Shown here: positions 30,301 through 42,300 of the stretch, piece after piece
How positions within the stretch are numbered: the first letter of the stretch is position 1
Layout: every line of letters starts with the position of its first letter
DNA from: Echinometra lucunter
Taxonomy: Eukaryota > Echinodermata > Echinoidea > Camarodonta > Echinometridae
Length of the DNA stretch: 64,000 bases
Direction: 5' to 3'
NCBI GenBank assembly: GCA_029962745.1
Contig: CM057167.1
Span: 16,514,303-16,578,302, forward strand
Made by a program: the position numbers and the translations under genes
Notes under the pieces: generated by a model
What the model was told of the DNA's origin: nothing
What the model saw: only the letters and a program-made list of their open reading frames with translations
Database searches by the model: none

Positions 30301-33300
30301 AATTAGCCACGCCTCCGACCTCTAGTTCCGCTCATCGTTATTTGTTACCCTCTCAACACCAACACCGCACACCGAACTTGAAATCACCCAATGAATAATT
30401 CATTTTGGAAGATGCTCCCCGAGGCCGCATATGATTTCCACGCAAAAGAAACGCAAACACAGTACAGTGCTGAGCATGCGCATTAGGTAGAGGTCAACTT
30501 ACATTATCTATTCATATATGTTAATGTATTCATGCATAAATTTATTCCGACGCAGCAGAATCGGCGAATCAGTGTCCTTCAATTATCTAATTATAATGCA
30601 ACTAATAGTAATATGCCAACTGAAGAAGCAGTGTGACGTTGTTGATGTCTGGTTTCATCATAGCGTTTCCGAGTCATTCCTGACGATTCACTGGTACAAT
30701 CACATACCAAACTTAGACATTTCATAAGTAATATTCAGAATAAGTAAGGAGCTGCTGGTAACTCCTTGGAAGAACTGACCATTCCATATTATGTTAGATA
30801 TAATCAGGGTTTCCCGGGACTTAAAAAGAGAGAGAAGATGTGTGTGTGGTGAGTTAGAGGGAGACTGAGAAAGAAAGAAAAATCAGAGAACGAAAGACAG
30901 GAAGAAATATACTAGCCAGCGAGAAACGATATCTTGGAGGAAGAATGATCTCTCAGACATTCCTGTCTTAAATTATTAGACTTATTTCTGCATTTGATAG
31001 ACTTTTCGGAATTCTGGATGGTGTGAAAAAAGGTGAAAAAGGGAGAATTAGGACAGCAACATTATATTCAAGTATCAGTAATCATAAGGTAGTAAACTGG
31101 ATCAGATGCTGCACAATTCAGCAAACGTATGCTACTGACGTAGCAGGAATTTTCAGCGGGGGGGGGGGGGGGGGGGGGAGGGGGGGCAAGGCGAGGACGG
31201 GAGGGTAGGGGGATTTTTAAAAATTCGTGCATGAAAATGGCATTTTCTGCACACTAAATTTCAGTATTAGGTGTAACTTACATGAGATGAGGCATATGCT
31301 ATTTTTTCCTTTTTTTGCTCGCCGATCAACGGGGGGGGGGGGGGGGGGGCATGGCCCCCTAGTGCCTCCCTTAGCTACGCCCTGATTAAATCTAATATCA
31401 TGTGAGATCAGATCAGTTTACAACCAGAGCTCTCAACCAAGATGATACCTCTAATATTATTATGCTTTCTAAAGAAAAAAAAACAATAAAATGTTAGACC
31501 CCCCCCCCCCGAGTCATTAGTCGTTTTACCAGCTGATCAGTAGGAGTTGTTGTGCTGAATTATGTTTTTACTCTGAAATCCATACAAGGCGGGTAAAGAA
31601 TAAAGAAGCCCCCCCCCCCCCCCCCCCCAAAAAAAAGAAGAAAACAAATGTGTACAAGGTATAATTGGCAAATGTTTTCCCCGGTGGCTTCTTCACTCTC
31701 TCTGCTATTCTCTCTCCCTCCCTCTCTCCCCCCCCCCCCCTCTCTTCCCCTCTCTCCCTCCCTCCCTCCTTCTCTCCTTTCCTCTTTCCCTAAAGTCACA
31801 TCTTTATCTCGTTCATTTCTTTTTATATCAAAATCTTTATTACCATCTCCATGATCTCACGTCATCTCTCTTGTTATCTCTTCTTTTAAAATATATATTT
31901 CTCTGCCACTCTCTTATTTTGTTTCACTACAATTTCTAAACTATTTAATCCTTTTACTTACAGAAAACAACAAAATAAGTGGATTACTGGACGTTTAAAG
32001 ATTAAGTTCAGTTTATTAGCATCATTATGGCAATGATAGATTTATCATGTTTACTGATCAATTCTGCAATCTATAACAGATCTATGCCCAGTGTAGGCCT
32101 AATTACATCAGCTTTTTGGTAATGTTATAACTAATTTTCACAAACTTATGATTGCTTTTACCTTCATGTTTGTATCATTCTTGCATACAAAAATACATTT
32201 CATGACTAATTCATTAACATGAAAATATTACAGTTTCTAATCTTATACCTTCAGAAGAAGTAGCCCGCATTTCCACAACACTGTCAGAATTGGAAGAGAA
32301 ACTTGCCAATTTCAATTTCAAATGGCAAATATTTGTGTAAAACTATTATGTTACTAAATTTACAATACTCCAAAGAATAAGTGAAAATGAATGGTTGTAC
32401 TCCTAAAGCGTCAGGAAGAAGCGTTTACAAAACAAAAATAAAAGAAAATTTGTGTTGAATATGTCCTATTTGATCCTAAATATGAATGTACTGGGATCTA
32501 AAAATTTATTTAGGATTGTTTTTCTGTGGCTTACAGCAAGATTGAGTGCCACTTGCAAAAGTGGGCTACTATCTTTAATGCATGATTTTTTTTTTTTGCA
32601 AAATTTTTTTAAACTGATGCACAGATATCCTATTGTACTCTAGGGAGTTTAAAAGATTATGACCTATGCTACATCATACAATTCTTGATAGAATCAGGGT
32701 TTTACTCAACACATTTATGCACTATTCCAAACCACCAATTGACGGAACTATGATCATCTAAGAATTCATAGTTGCAAAGATTTTTTGCATATTGGGCGTG
32801 AAAACAAGAACAAAGATTATCTTAATTTTCTTTATATACACATAAGGCCCTTTTCATGCACCGAAATCAATAACCTCTTTACAAATTCGTACCCTACAGA
32901 TGATTTGTTACAATTGAGCGAACTTACAGCTGTGTTGAAAAATAGAAACTTCCCGTTAAAGCTAAAAAAAAAGGGGGGAGAATACAATCAACACAAACAC
33001 ACAAACAAAATACACAAAACAACAAAAGTTTTGTGGAGATTCAAAAAGGATCAAAGACCTATCAACTTGGCGGGCACTTCAGCAATAACATTAGGGGCAC
33101 TACAATGTCCCAATTTATCTGAGAGAGAAAACTCTATTCTCAATTACGAACTAAAACTTATGATAGATCTGTGGATAGTAACTAGGGATGTGGCAGGCTA
33201 ATTAAGGTAAAAAGCTTTTGATACAGTCCCTCTTTTTTGCTAAATGTACCTATTACAATAACTTCGGGATATGTGCAGAGTTTGATCTTGTCCATCTGCC

Positions 33301-36300
33301 ATCAACAATGAAGATGAAGAGGTGTGAACTCCTGAATATCTGTTGTATGAAAAAAATGAAAAAGAACGAAATTTAACAAATATGTAAGACATGTGAGGTA
33401 TGTAAGATACAGATTCATAAACATGTATTTATTATAGCAAAATAAAGCTATGTACATGACTGGACTCAATGAATATATCTGTCCACAAACTTGTCTTCTG
33501 GAAGGGCCTTCTCAACTACAGTAGCCCCTCCACAGCATAATCTATCAATAATGTTGAGAATTACATCCTTGAAAACCTTCAAATCCAAGTTAAATTGTAT
33601 CTGATAATACATTGAACTTAACACAGGACATTCATGAGGATTGTGTTATCTCTTCTATATTTGTGCCTGGGAAATAAAAAAGATTGGTTTTTTTTTTTTT
33701 TTTTTTTTGGCTAGATTGCTTTATAGACTGTTCATTATTATTATCATTATCATTACTATTTTTTATTATTATTCCGAAAAACAGGATCCAGTCTGTATAC
33801 TTGAAAGACTTTGCTTTGACAAAAAGCACAAAGTTCAATCAAGGGCAACTGTTATACTAATATTGGCCTATTATTTTACTGTCCTATATCATCGTCATTC
33901 TTATTATTGATTAATATTGGCATAGATCTAGACCTATAAACAGCAAATTTAATTTTCATACAGCCTACCTCTCCAAACTTCAACAAGTTCTTTTTTCCTC
34001 TCTGGATTTGTACATGTCTCCACAGAATCTATTTTATCGGAGAAGAAAAGCACCATCCTGAAAACAAAGAAAGAAAGAAAAAAAAAAACAGTTCAAGTTA
34101 CATTTCTAGCTAGAAATAAATCTATACAAGCTGTTATCGCTCACTAGACCCCAGACTTTTGTACAGTCACTACATGTATATGCTGTATGCTACGTGCTCA
34201 ACCCTTACACTGGAAAAAAAAGAAGAAAAAAGAAGAAAAAAGAAATCAAGCTAGCAATAAGAAAAAAGACAAAATTTATGAGTCAAGCATGAAGAACACA
34301 AGGTAGCCGCTGTCACTGAACATCGAAGTCGTAATCAAGATTTTTCGCTGTCTGATGTGATTGAAATTCAGTAAGAAATGAGATACAACTGTAGTGATTA
34401 TTTTTGTGACAATTTGACGCAGATTTACTCAACTAACGCTACATCGAGATACGATCTGTGTAATGTTAGTACTCAATAACATGTACAGTTAGTAGGAAAG
34501 ATTAGCAACGATCTTCGCTAAGACTAACTAACGTTAGATCTAGCCTAACTGTTTTAGGTCTGGACTAGATATATGTCTACATCTGAATTAGATAGTGGAC
34601 CGGGTCTAACAACAATAACAGATTTGCCAAAATAAATTAAAAAGGGGGATCAGATTTAACTACTACAAGTCTTCCGATGTCAACTAATGTTAAACTTGAA
34701 TTTGAANNNNNNNNNNNNNNNNNNNNNNNNNNNNNNNNNNNNNNNNNNNNNNNNNNNNNNNNNNNNNNNNNNNNNNNNNNNNNNNNNNNNNNNNNNNNNN
34801 NNNNNNNNNNNNNNNNNNNNNNNNNNNNNNNNNNNNNNNNNNNNNNNNNNNNNNNNNNNNNNNNNNNNNNNNNNNNNNNNNNNNNNNNNNNNNNNNNNNN
34901 NNNNNNNNNNNNNNNNNNNNNNNNNNNNNNNNNNNNNNNNNNNNNNNNNNNNNNNNNNNNNNNNNNNNNNNNNNNNNNNNNNNNNNNNNNNNNNNNNNNN
35001 NNNNNNNNNNNNNNNNNNNNNNNNNNNNNNNNNNNNNNNNNNNNNNNNNNNNNNNNNNNNNNNNNNNNNNNNNNNNNNNNNNNNNNNNNNNNNNNNNNNN
35101 NNNNNNNNNNNNNNNNNNNNNNNNNNNNNNNNNNNNNNNNNNNNNNNNNNNNNNNNNNNNNNNNNNNNNNNNNNNNNNNNNNNNNNNNNNNNNNNNNNNN
35201 NNNNNNCCCCCCCCCCCCCCCCCCGTAATTTCTGATAAAAGCATTTTTTTAGAATTCATTCTCTTCAATTAGTATTTTTTAGATTATATTTGTGGTGCGT
35301 AACTGCATGCATTCTTTCAATTCACTCTACGAACTGAACATTTTCAGCCCTTAGGCTGCACGTTTTGATGTTCTCACTATAATAAACCAATTCTATTCAA
35401 TCTGCTTCGATTCAATTCAATGAATTCACAAAGAAGAAGACAGAGAAAGAGAAGAATATGAAAAAGAAGTAAGTTCATATATTTGGAAACCATATGTTTT
35501 CTCAACTCTTTGGACGTGAAGTGCGCAAACCTGCAATATCAGCGGCGTGCAAAGTTCGCATTTCATGTTCAATCACGGAGCCTACATAAAATCTACACAA
35601 TATATTGATTTCACCGCAGGTGGCAGCATTCCCTTTTAATTGTTTACATACCTTACTAGATCGCCTTTCGTGTGCAATCCTTTACTCTTAGCTTTGTATT
35701 GGAGATTGAAATTGAAATTGAAATTGAAAATAATTCAGCAAGCAGGGCTTCATGGCCCAGCACACATAGAGTTAAACTAACCCTTTCAAGCAAGTAACTG
35801 TGTCTTTCTCTGTAGATTTAGCATTCCATCTCTCCTTGTCCAGAGGCAGATAACTCACTTCACAATTGTAGGATCTACGAAGAGACGAAAAGGTCACACA
35901 AAAACAGAATACATAAGCAATCCAGTGGGACAGACAAAGCAGTAATGAAGAATGACTCGAAGGAACAATAATGATAGGGGATACCTGCCCCTTTACTACA
36001 AACCCCCTTCAGTGGAATGCATGACATATTTCATGCTCGAATTGTGAGAAGGCAGGCACTGTTATTATATAATTTTTCATACAATGGATATATCTATGTA
36101 TTTTGAACGTCAAGTAGTCAGGAGATCCTTTTATAGAAACTTGTTTTCTTTAGGTAGTCCACAGGCATTAGTTGATGTTTTCTTTTTTCTTTCCTTTTGT
36201 TCATTGATTGTCACTTTCTTTTGTCCGTTTCTGTTCCTGGAAAATGAACAAAATAAATGAATGAATAAATGAATGAACAAATGAATGAATAAATGAATGA

Positions 36301-36317
36301 AAACATAAATAAATACA

Positions 36318-36360
<43 letters not shown>

Positions 36361-39300
36361 AGTAATAAACAAATTAATAAATAAATATATCGATAAATAC
36401 ACAAATGAATAAATTAATAAATGAATAAATAAACAAAAAAAAAGAAAAATAAATAAACAGATAAATAAATAAAATGTTTAAACAAATAAATAAACACATA
36501 AATCAATCAATCAATCAAACAATCAATGTGATGGGTACCATACAACTTTATAGAATTTTCTTTCCCCTTCCCCTTTCTTTTCTGTCCCCCCTCCCCCTTT
36601 CTTTTTTTTTTTTTTTTTTGCTATTTGACTGTGATGGGGCTCACCTGCTTCCCCTCCCAATCTATGCCACTACCAGGGAAAAAAATACACGAGGGCTCGG
36701 GGCGAATTCGCCCCCGAAACGCCAAAAAGAGCCCTGGAAAACAAACAAAGAGCCCCTGAAATTCTCATAGGGTCCAATGTAAATTGTCATACAATGTAGA
36801 AAATTCGGGCAGGTGGGCTCAAAAAGTAACCCCGGAAAAAAAATTATTAATTTTTTCCCTGGCCACTACTAATGCTTCCCTATTTCAAACTCACCTGAGT
36901 TTGACCAGACTCTTGGCCATAGCATACTCTGCTGATTTCGATTTCAGGATCTGTTGCGACTTGACAGCTCTTCTCAAACAGTCACTACCAAACCCATACA
37001 TGATGGAGAATCCAAATCGTAGGAAGCCTTCCTCTGTATACATGGAACACACGTCAACAGGTTGTATATGGCCTAGATACCAAAACAAAACAAGCTGATA
37101 TTTAAACCTTGCAGTGCCATTGCCCCAAATATGTGAAAAAATTAAGTTACACAGTCATACACTGCACCTACAGAAAATGATTAATAGCTGTTAAATTCGT
37201 ATAGACATTCAGAGCATAAATAAAATATTCTAAATGTCTCAGGAACATGTTACCACAGACAAATCTAAAGAACATACACTGCCAAATTAGAGATTTTCAT
37301 GTTAAATTTTCTACAGAAATTCTGGACATCAAATGCTACAAGTACATTGTACTCAACACTATTATAAGACACTGTACAAGGAGAATTTGCTCATGCATAT
37401 ATATTTTAAAAATCTGAATTGAAACATATTCAGGTAAAACGAAACAATAAAAATTATGGGTCCCTAAATCCTCAGTTGGCCCTCAAAGGTTGCATTTAAT
37501 TCTGATTTCTTTTTTTTTTTTTTTTTTTTTTTTGGGGGGGGGGGGGGGGAGGGGTCACATATAAGAGTATAAAAAAAGGCTCTGTCAGTTTTGCTGTAGT
37601 TTACAAGGAATATAGAGTGCACAAACCTAGTATGATGTGGAGTGTGGAAGTTACTGCACTGCTGATGCCTTGTGTGGAATGAGCTAAGATGTTAAATAAC
37701 CCTTAAGAAAAAAGGAAAAGAAAGGAAAAAATAACATCTTATTGCAACAGAGTAAAGAGTGGAATTTATTACTTCAATAAAATAATCAATTTTGCAATTT
37801 TTTTCAAATGATAAAAGAAATATTAATGTAGGAAATGACAAAACAGGAGAATATGATATTAATATCATACTCTGTGTGTTATCAATTTCTACACTCTAAA
37901 GTGCACAATGTAATTTCAAGTAACAAAACATATATTTTAAGCTTTCAAACATAGCATAATTTGCTAAACTAGGTTTCTCATTGATTAACCAACATTTTCA
38001 GTAAGATTTAAGCTAGTAATATGACCGTCAGATGACCTTCAGATGACATTCAAAATCACCACCAAACATCAAAAATGTGAGTTGTATTGAAGCAGTAAAC
38101 AAAATTGTTGAGTTGATTTCAGACCAGCTCAATTTTCTTGTGTTGATTTCATTCCTCGATGGGACTTTTCAAATTTCTTGATCGTCAATTTCTTGTTAGT
38201 TGCATTCCTTTGCTGGACATCAGATTTCTTAAAAGTTGATTTCATTCCATGTTGGGCTCCTAAATATGTTTGGTGTATATTACAGCCTGTCAATCAGTGC
38301 TAGATTGGTATGTTGTATATTTCAACCCCATTGTGACAGAGAGAAAACAGGTTGACATCTTGACCTCCTGTCACCTTTCCTCAATCTATGAAAGTCACCT
38401 TGAAGATTCACTTCTTTACTTTGGAAGGACCATGAATTTTAATAGACATTATCAAACTGAATAAATACATAACAAAAGTACTGATGCTATTCAGGACATA
38501 GTCTTCCTACTCTGACTAATTCAATTAATAGTAAAGATACCTGTTTTCCTGATATATTGCAAATGGAAGATACTTAAATGCAGTCTGTAATATTTCAAAT
38601 TTGGCTAAACATGAATTGGGTAGAAAATAGATGAAAAACATGTTTCCCCATGGTATGTTCCTTGTCCAGCTGCCTCCAAATTTTCTGGTTCTACAACAAA
38701 TTTGGGGCAATTTATTGCTCTGTGGCAATTATTTTACAAACAAACTAAATTTAATCTTAACCCTGGGTCAAAGCCCAACACTAACCCTGACCCAAAGCCT
38801 AAGTCAAACGTAAATCCAAACTCATACCTTTGAACAAATTAATATAATACTTTCAAAGGATATGACCAACTTACCTGTAGGTATAATGCCAAGAGGAATC
38901 CTACATTTAGCCATGGGGGTGTCTGGAGATATTTCTATGCCTGCATCCCTCTGAGCTCTCTGTAGCAAACCATGTACTGCTTCATTGGTGATGGCATCCC
39001 CTCCCATACATATTACCCTGTACATATAATGAAACATTCCAAAATACCATAAATGAATGCAATAAATGTATGACATATCTTCTAACATACTACTAACAAA
39101 TTCATCATAGTGTGCAGGGTATCATTACAAATTTTTGTCAAACAAAGATACTGAATTTGAAGGCAAAATTATGAAGTAACAAATTGCTACTACATGTAGG
39201 TATGATTTGAAGTTAAAAGCACATTATCAAAAAATATAACTGAATCAAACAACAATGCCACTTCTTCCTACAGAAAAGACAAAAGTCATATTTTAGACAT

Positions 39301-42300
39301 TTAGAGAGCAGCATCTGACAGAGTCTTTGTAAATTAAACTTTGCTGACATCCTGCTGAAATGTGAGTCATGATATTAGCAAATGTTTTAATATGATGTTG
39401 GGGAAATTGTAATTAGGATGGTTTTGGTGGATGCTGAACAGGTAGAGTTTAATCAGATTCCAATAATAGTCGGGAAATTATACACAGAAATTTATCCCAC
39501 TGAAAGTAGCAAGTTTTAGATAATTATGATACTAGTTTATCTGCCTAAAGGAAGAAAAATTACTACTACTAATAAAAAAAAAAAAACCTCCAATACATCA
39601 CAGGTTTGACTCACCCATCTACATCATTAAAATCCATGGCATCTATCGCATCCTGAACTTGATGTTTATGGGTAACCTCTGAAAAGTAAAGGAGAAAACA
39701 ACAAAAATCATTCATCACAGTGTATCAAATCACCAGAAAAAAAAGCAGTGTGTAAAGCTAGTACGTGTCAAATAACCCTTGAAAAACTCTCTAGGCGTTA
39801 TTATGTAACGGGGAAGCAGATTAAAGACTAGATGAATCCTCGACCACGCGCGGTCGAAATTTATGCCTCCGCAATTGCCAGATCGCAAATTATGGCACAT
39901 TCATGTTGATTTTTATATTTTCATGTATACAATGACATCTTTGACCTTGACCTTTGACCTTGTGACCCTCAAATCTAATGAGACCATTATGAGACTTTTC
40001 ATATGCATACATGAGCCAAGTTTGAAGATGAACCGTCACAGAATTGTTAAGTTATCACAATAACATTTTAATGTATATAATGACCTCCGTGACCTTTGAC
40101 CTTTGACCTTGAGACCCAAAAATCTAATCAGATTACTATTCCTCCCATAAGTATACATGTGCCAAATATGAAGCTGCTCTGTCAAATAGTTGAGTTATCG
40201 TGAGAGCGGCCCATTTCTATGTAAATAATGACCTCTATGACCTTTGACCTTTGACCTTGAGACCCCAAAATCTACTCAGATCATTGTCCCTCCCATATGC
40301 ATACATGAACCAAGTTTGAAGTTGATCCGTAAAATGGTTGTTGAGTTATCGCGAGAACGAACCATTTCTATGTAAATAATGACTTCTATGACCAAGTTTG
40401 AAGTTGATCCGTCAAACTAAGTTATTGCGAGAACGAAAACGGGACGGACAGACGGACAGACGACCCGAAAACATAATGCCTCCGGAGGCATAAACATAAA
40501 GGATAACGTAACACCACACAATTATGACATTTACAGAACTGAATGGCCGTTTGATTTAATCTGTGCATCCTCTGTGCCATTGATATCTATCCAAACTTTA
40601 TAATTTAATAGTTACTATCTGGCATTGTCTTTTCTATGTACATGTATGCATTACACTTCTTTTTATTTGCTATATAAATAGTGATATTATATGTTCTTCT
40701 ATTTTACGACCTTGTAAAAATGATAATATTAGTCTTTAGACTTTTATCGTGTACCCATTTTTTTACAATAAAAACCGAAATAGAATTGAATTGAAAATTT
40801 AAATGAATAACGCCCTGATTCATGCCTGTGTGTACTGTCCATTGACTAGTCTACCTCATGGTCCTTTTCATGTTTATTTTAACTCACAGTATCAAGACAT
40901 GACAAGTCTCATGCATTAGGCGTGAGACTCCCGCAATGGGGGCTCTTGCTCATCCCCAAAAATCTCTTTCTCACGCCTACATCACAGCCTATTCCCATAT
41001 ATATTATACACAACTCTGCCGATCTCACGGTTCCCTGCCTAAAATCTCAAGCATAGCTGGTCTTTGACCTTGGTATCTGTGAGTATCTCTTTAAAAAAGT
41101 ATTGTATAAAGCTCGCATTCAGAATAAAGTAAAGTGACACTGAATCAGCAAAATACAAAGTAAAATGTCTTTTGGTGATTGATATAATTTTGCAAGTGCT
41201 GCTTTGTTTACGATAAGAATTTATCACATGAACAGGAATCATGCTTTAGTAAGTGAAGGAACCAATATGACTTTTACACGTACATTAGAAGTTTGCTTGT
41301 GCATGTACTCCAAAGTCTCACGGTACAATTAATGCACGGTTCATGAATAAGTATACACACACACACACATATAAATAATACTGTATCATTCGATCAATTA
41401 AGAAATTGGATAGTAGATTGATTAAATGGCTGTCACGTTGACAGGTTGGGAATGATTGCTTAATTGCATAGCATGTTAGGTGAACAGTTCAGAATAGATT
41501 GATTATAAATTGGCTGATTAAATCTGCCGTCCAATGACAAACAGAAACAACTCCAATTTATTTCAAAATTGACCTTTTCTTGATTTGGGGTACTTTTTTG
41601 TATGCTCAGCATGATGACAGACCTCCCAAACTTTCTGAACCAAAAAATAGGGATGATTTTGCTAAAAAAATTAGGAAAGAAACCGCATTTCCCATAGGAG
41701 TGTGTAGTAGATTTATCAAGAAAAATAGGAAAATCATATCGAAACAAGAGCTTGGATTGGACAAATTCAGATTCTTTCCTCCAAGTTCAGAATGGTTGGG
41801 AGGTCTCTGATGATGAAGAAATGAAGGTCACATGACCACCACTTTCCGAAATATATGACATGTCAAAAGGAAGCAACTCCATAGATTTCCATATAAAATA
41901 GTGACTTATTTTCTTAATTTACTGAGAAACTCATTCCAGAGGTGCTTCCTTTTGTCACTGAAGAGCAAAAAATGAATGGATAGTTGATTCTTTGGTTTCA
42001 TTAGTACTTTGAAGGTGAAAATTCAAACTGATGGAGACAAAACAAGTTGTTTGTTGTTCAAATGACTATGGGACTCTTCTCTACGGAGTAAGCTATGTTC
42101 TAAAAATAATGGAACTTTAATTCTCACCAAATCGAAGGTGACTGTTCAAGACTACAAGTAAATGACTTGTTATGACATGATTTGGTAAAAATAAATTGAA
42201 CAACTGAGCAAAAAGCAAACGAATACTGGTACATGAAATTGAGCTAATTGTCTTGATCCATCTGTGGCATGGAGTCTCACTGTTCATGTTTCTGTCACTA

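Larger units (their letters stand above)
26486..30392. mobile_element. Composite foldback transposon B enclosing an inverted minisatellite
   Basis: The outer termini are TGGGTGATTTCAAGTTCGGT at 26485 and its inverse ending at 30392. Further inverted pairs are 26520-26640 with 27390-27505 and 27505-27672 with 30176-30345; the latter share GGCCGGCCG, TGAATATTCAT and TTATTAGTCTATGA. Between them lies the 27800-30165 tandem array. Arms of elements A and B interleave (A, B, A', B') rather than nest, so the locus arose by more than simple insertion of one element into another. No transposase frame is visible, so movement would need a protein supplied elsewhere. Confidence 0.8.
22678..33968 (-). other. 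Large CERKL-like intron (11.3 kb)
   Basis: The interval between exons 11 and 10. It contains a 66 bp inverted repeat (24258-24518), diverged internal duplications (23.75-25.86 kb), the composite foldback element (26.1-30.4 kb), G-run tracts (31.1-31.4 kb), a CT-rich stretch (31.69-31.79 kb) and AT-rich sequence. Near 23210-23270 a minus-strand stretch reads [10 protein letters not shown], which resembles exon 10 (TNPERKKEL) but has stops nearby, so it may be a dead copy of that exon. Confidence 0.6.

Noticed and set aside
32785..33201. A 138-codon plus-strand frame
   Set aside because: It has no ATG at the given start, no recognisable domain, a lysine run from low-complexity sequence and no splice or promoter context. 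It lies in the large intron of the opposite-strand gene and is best explained by chance.
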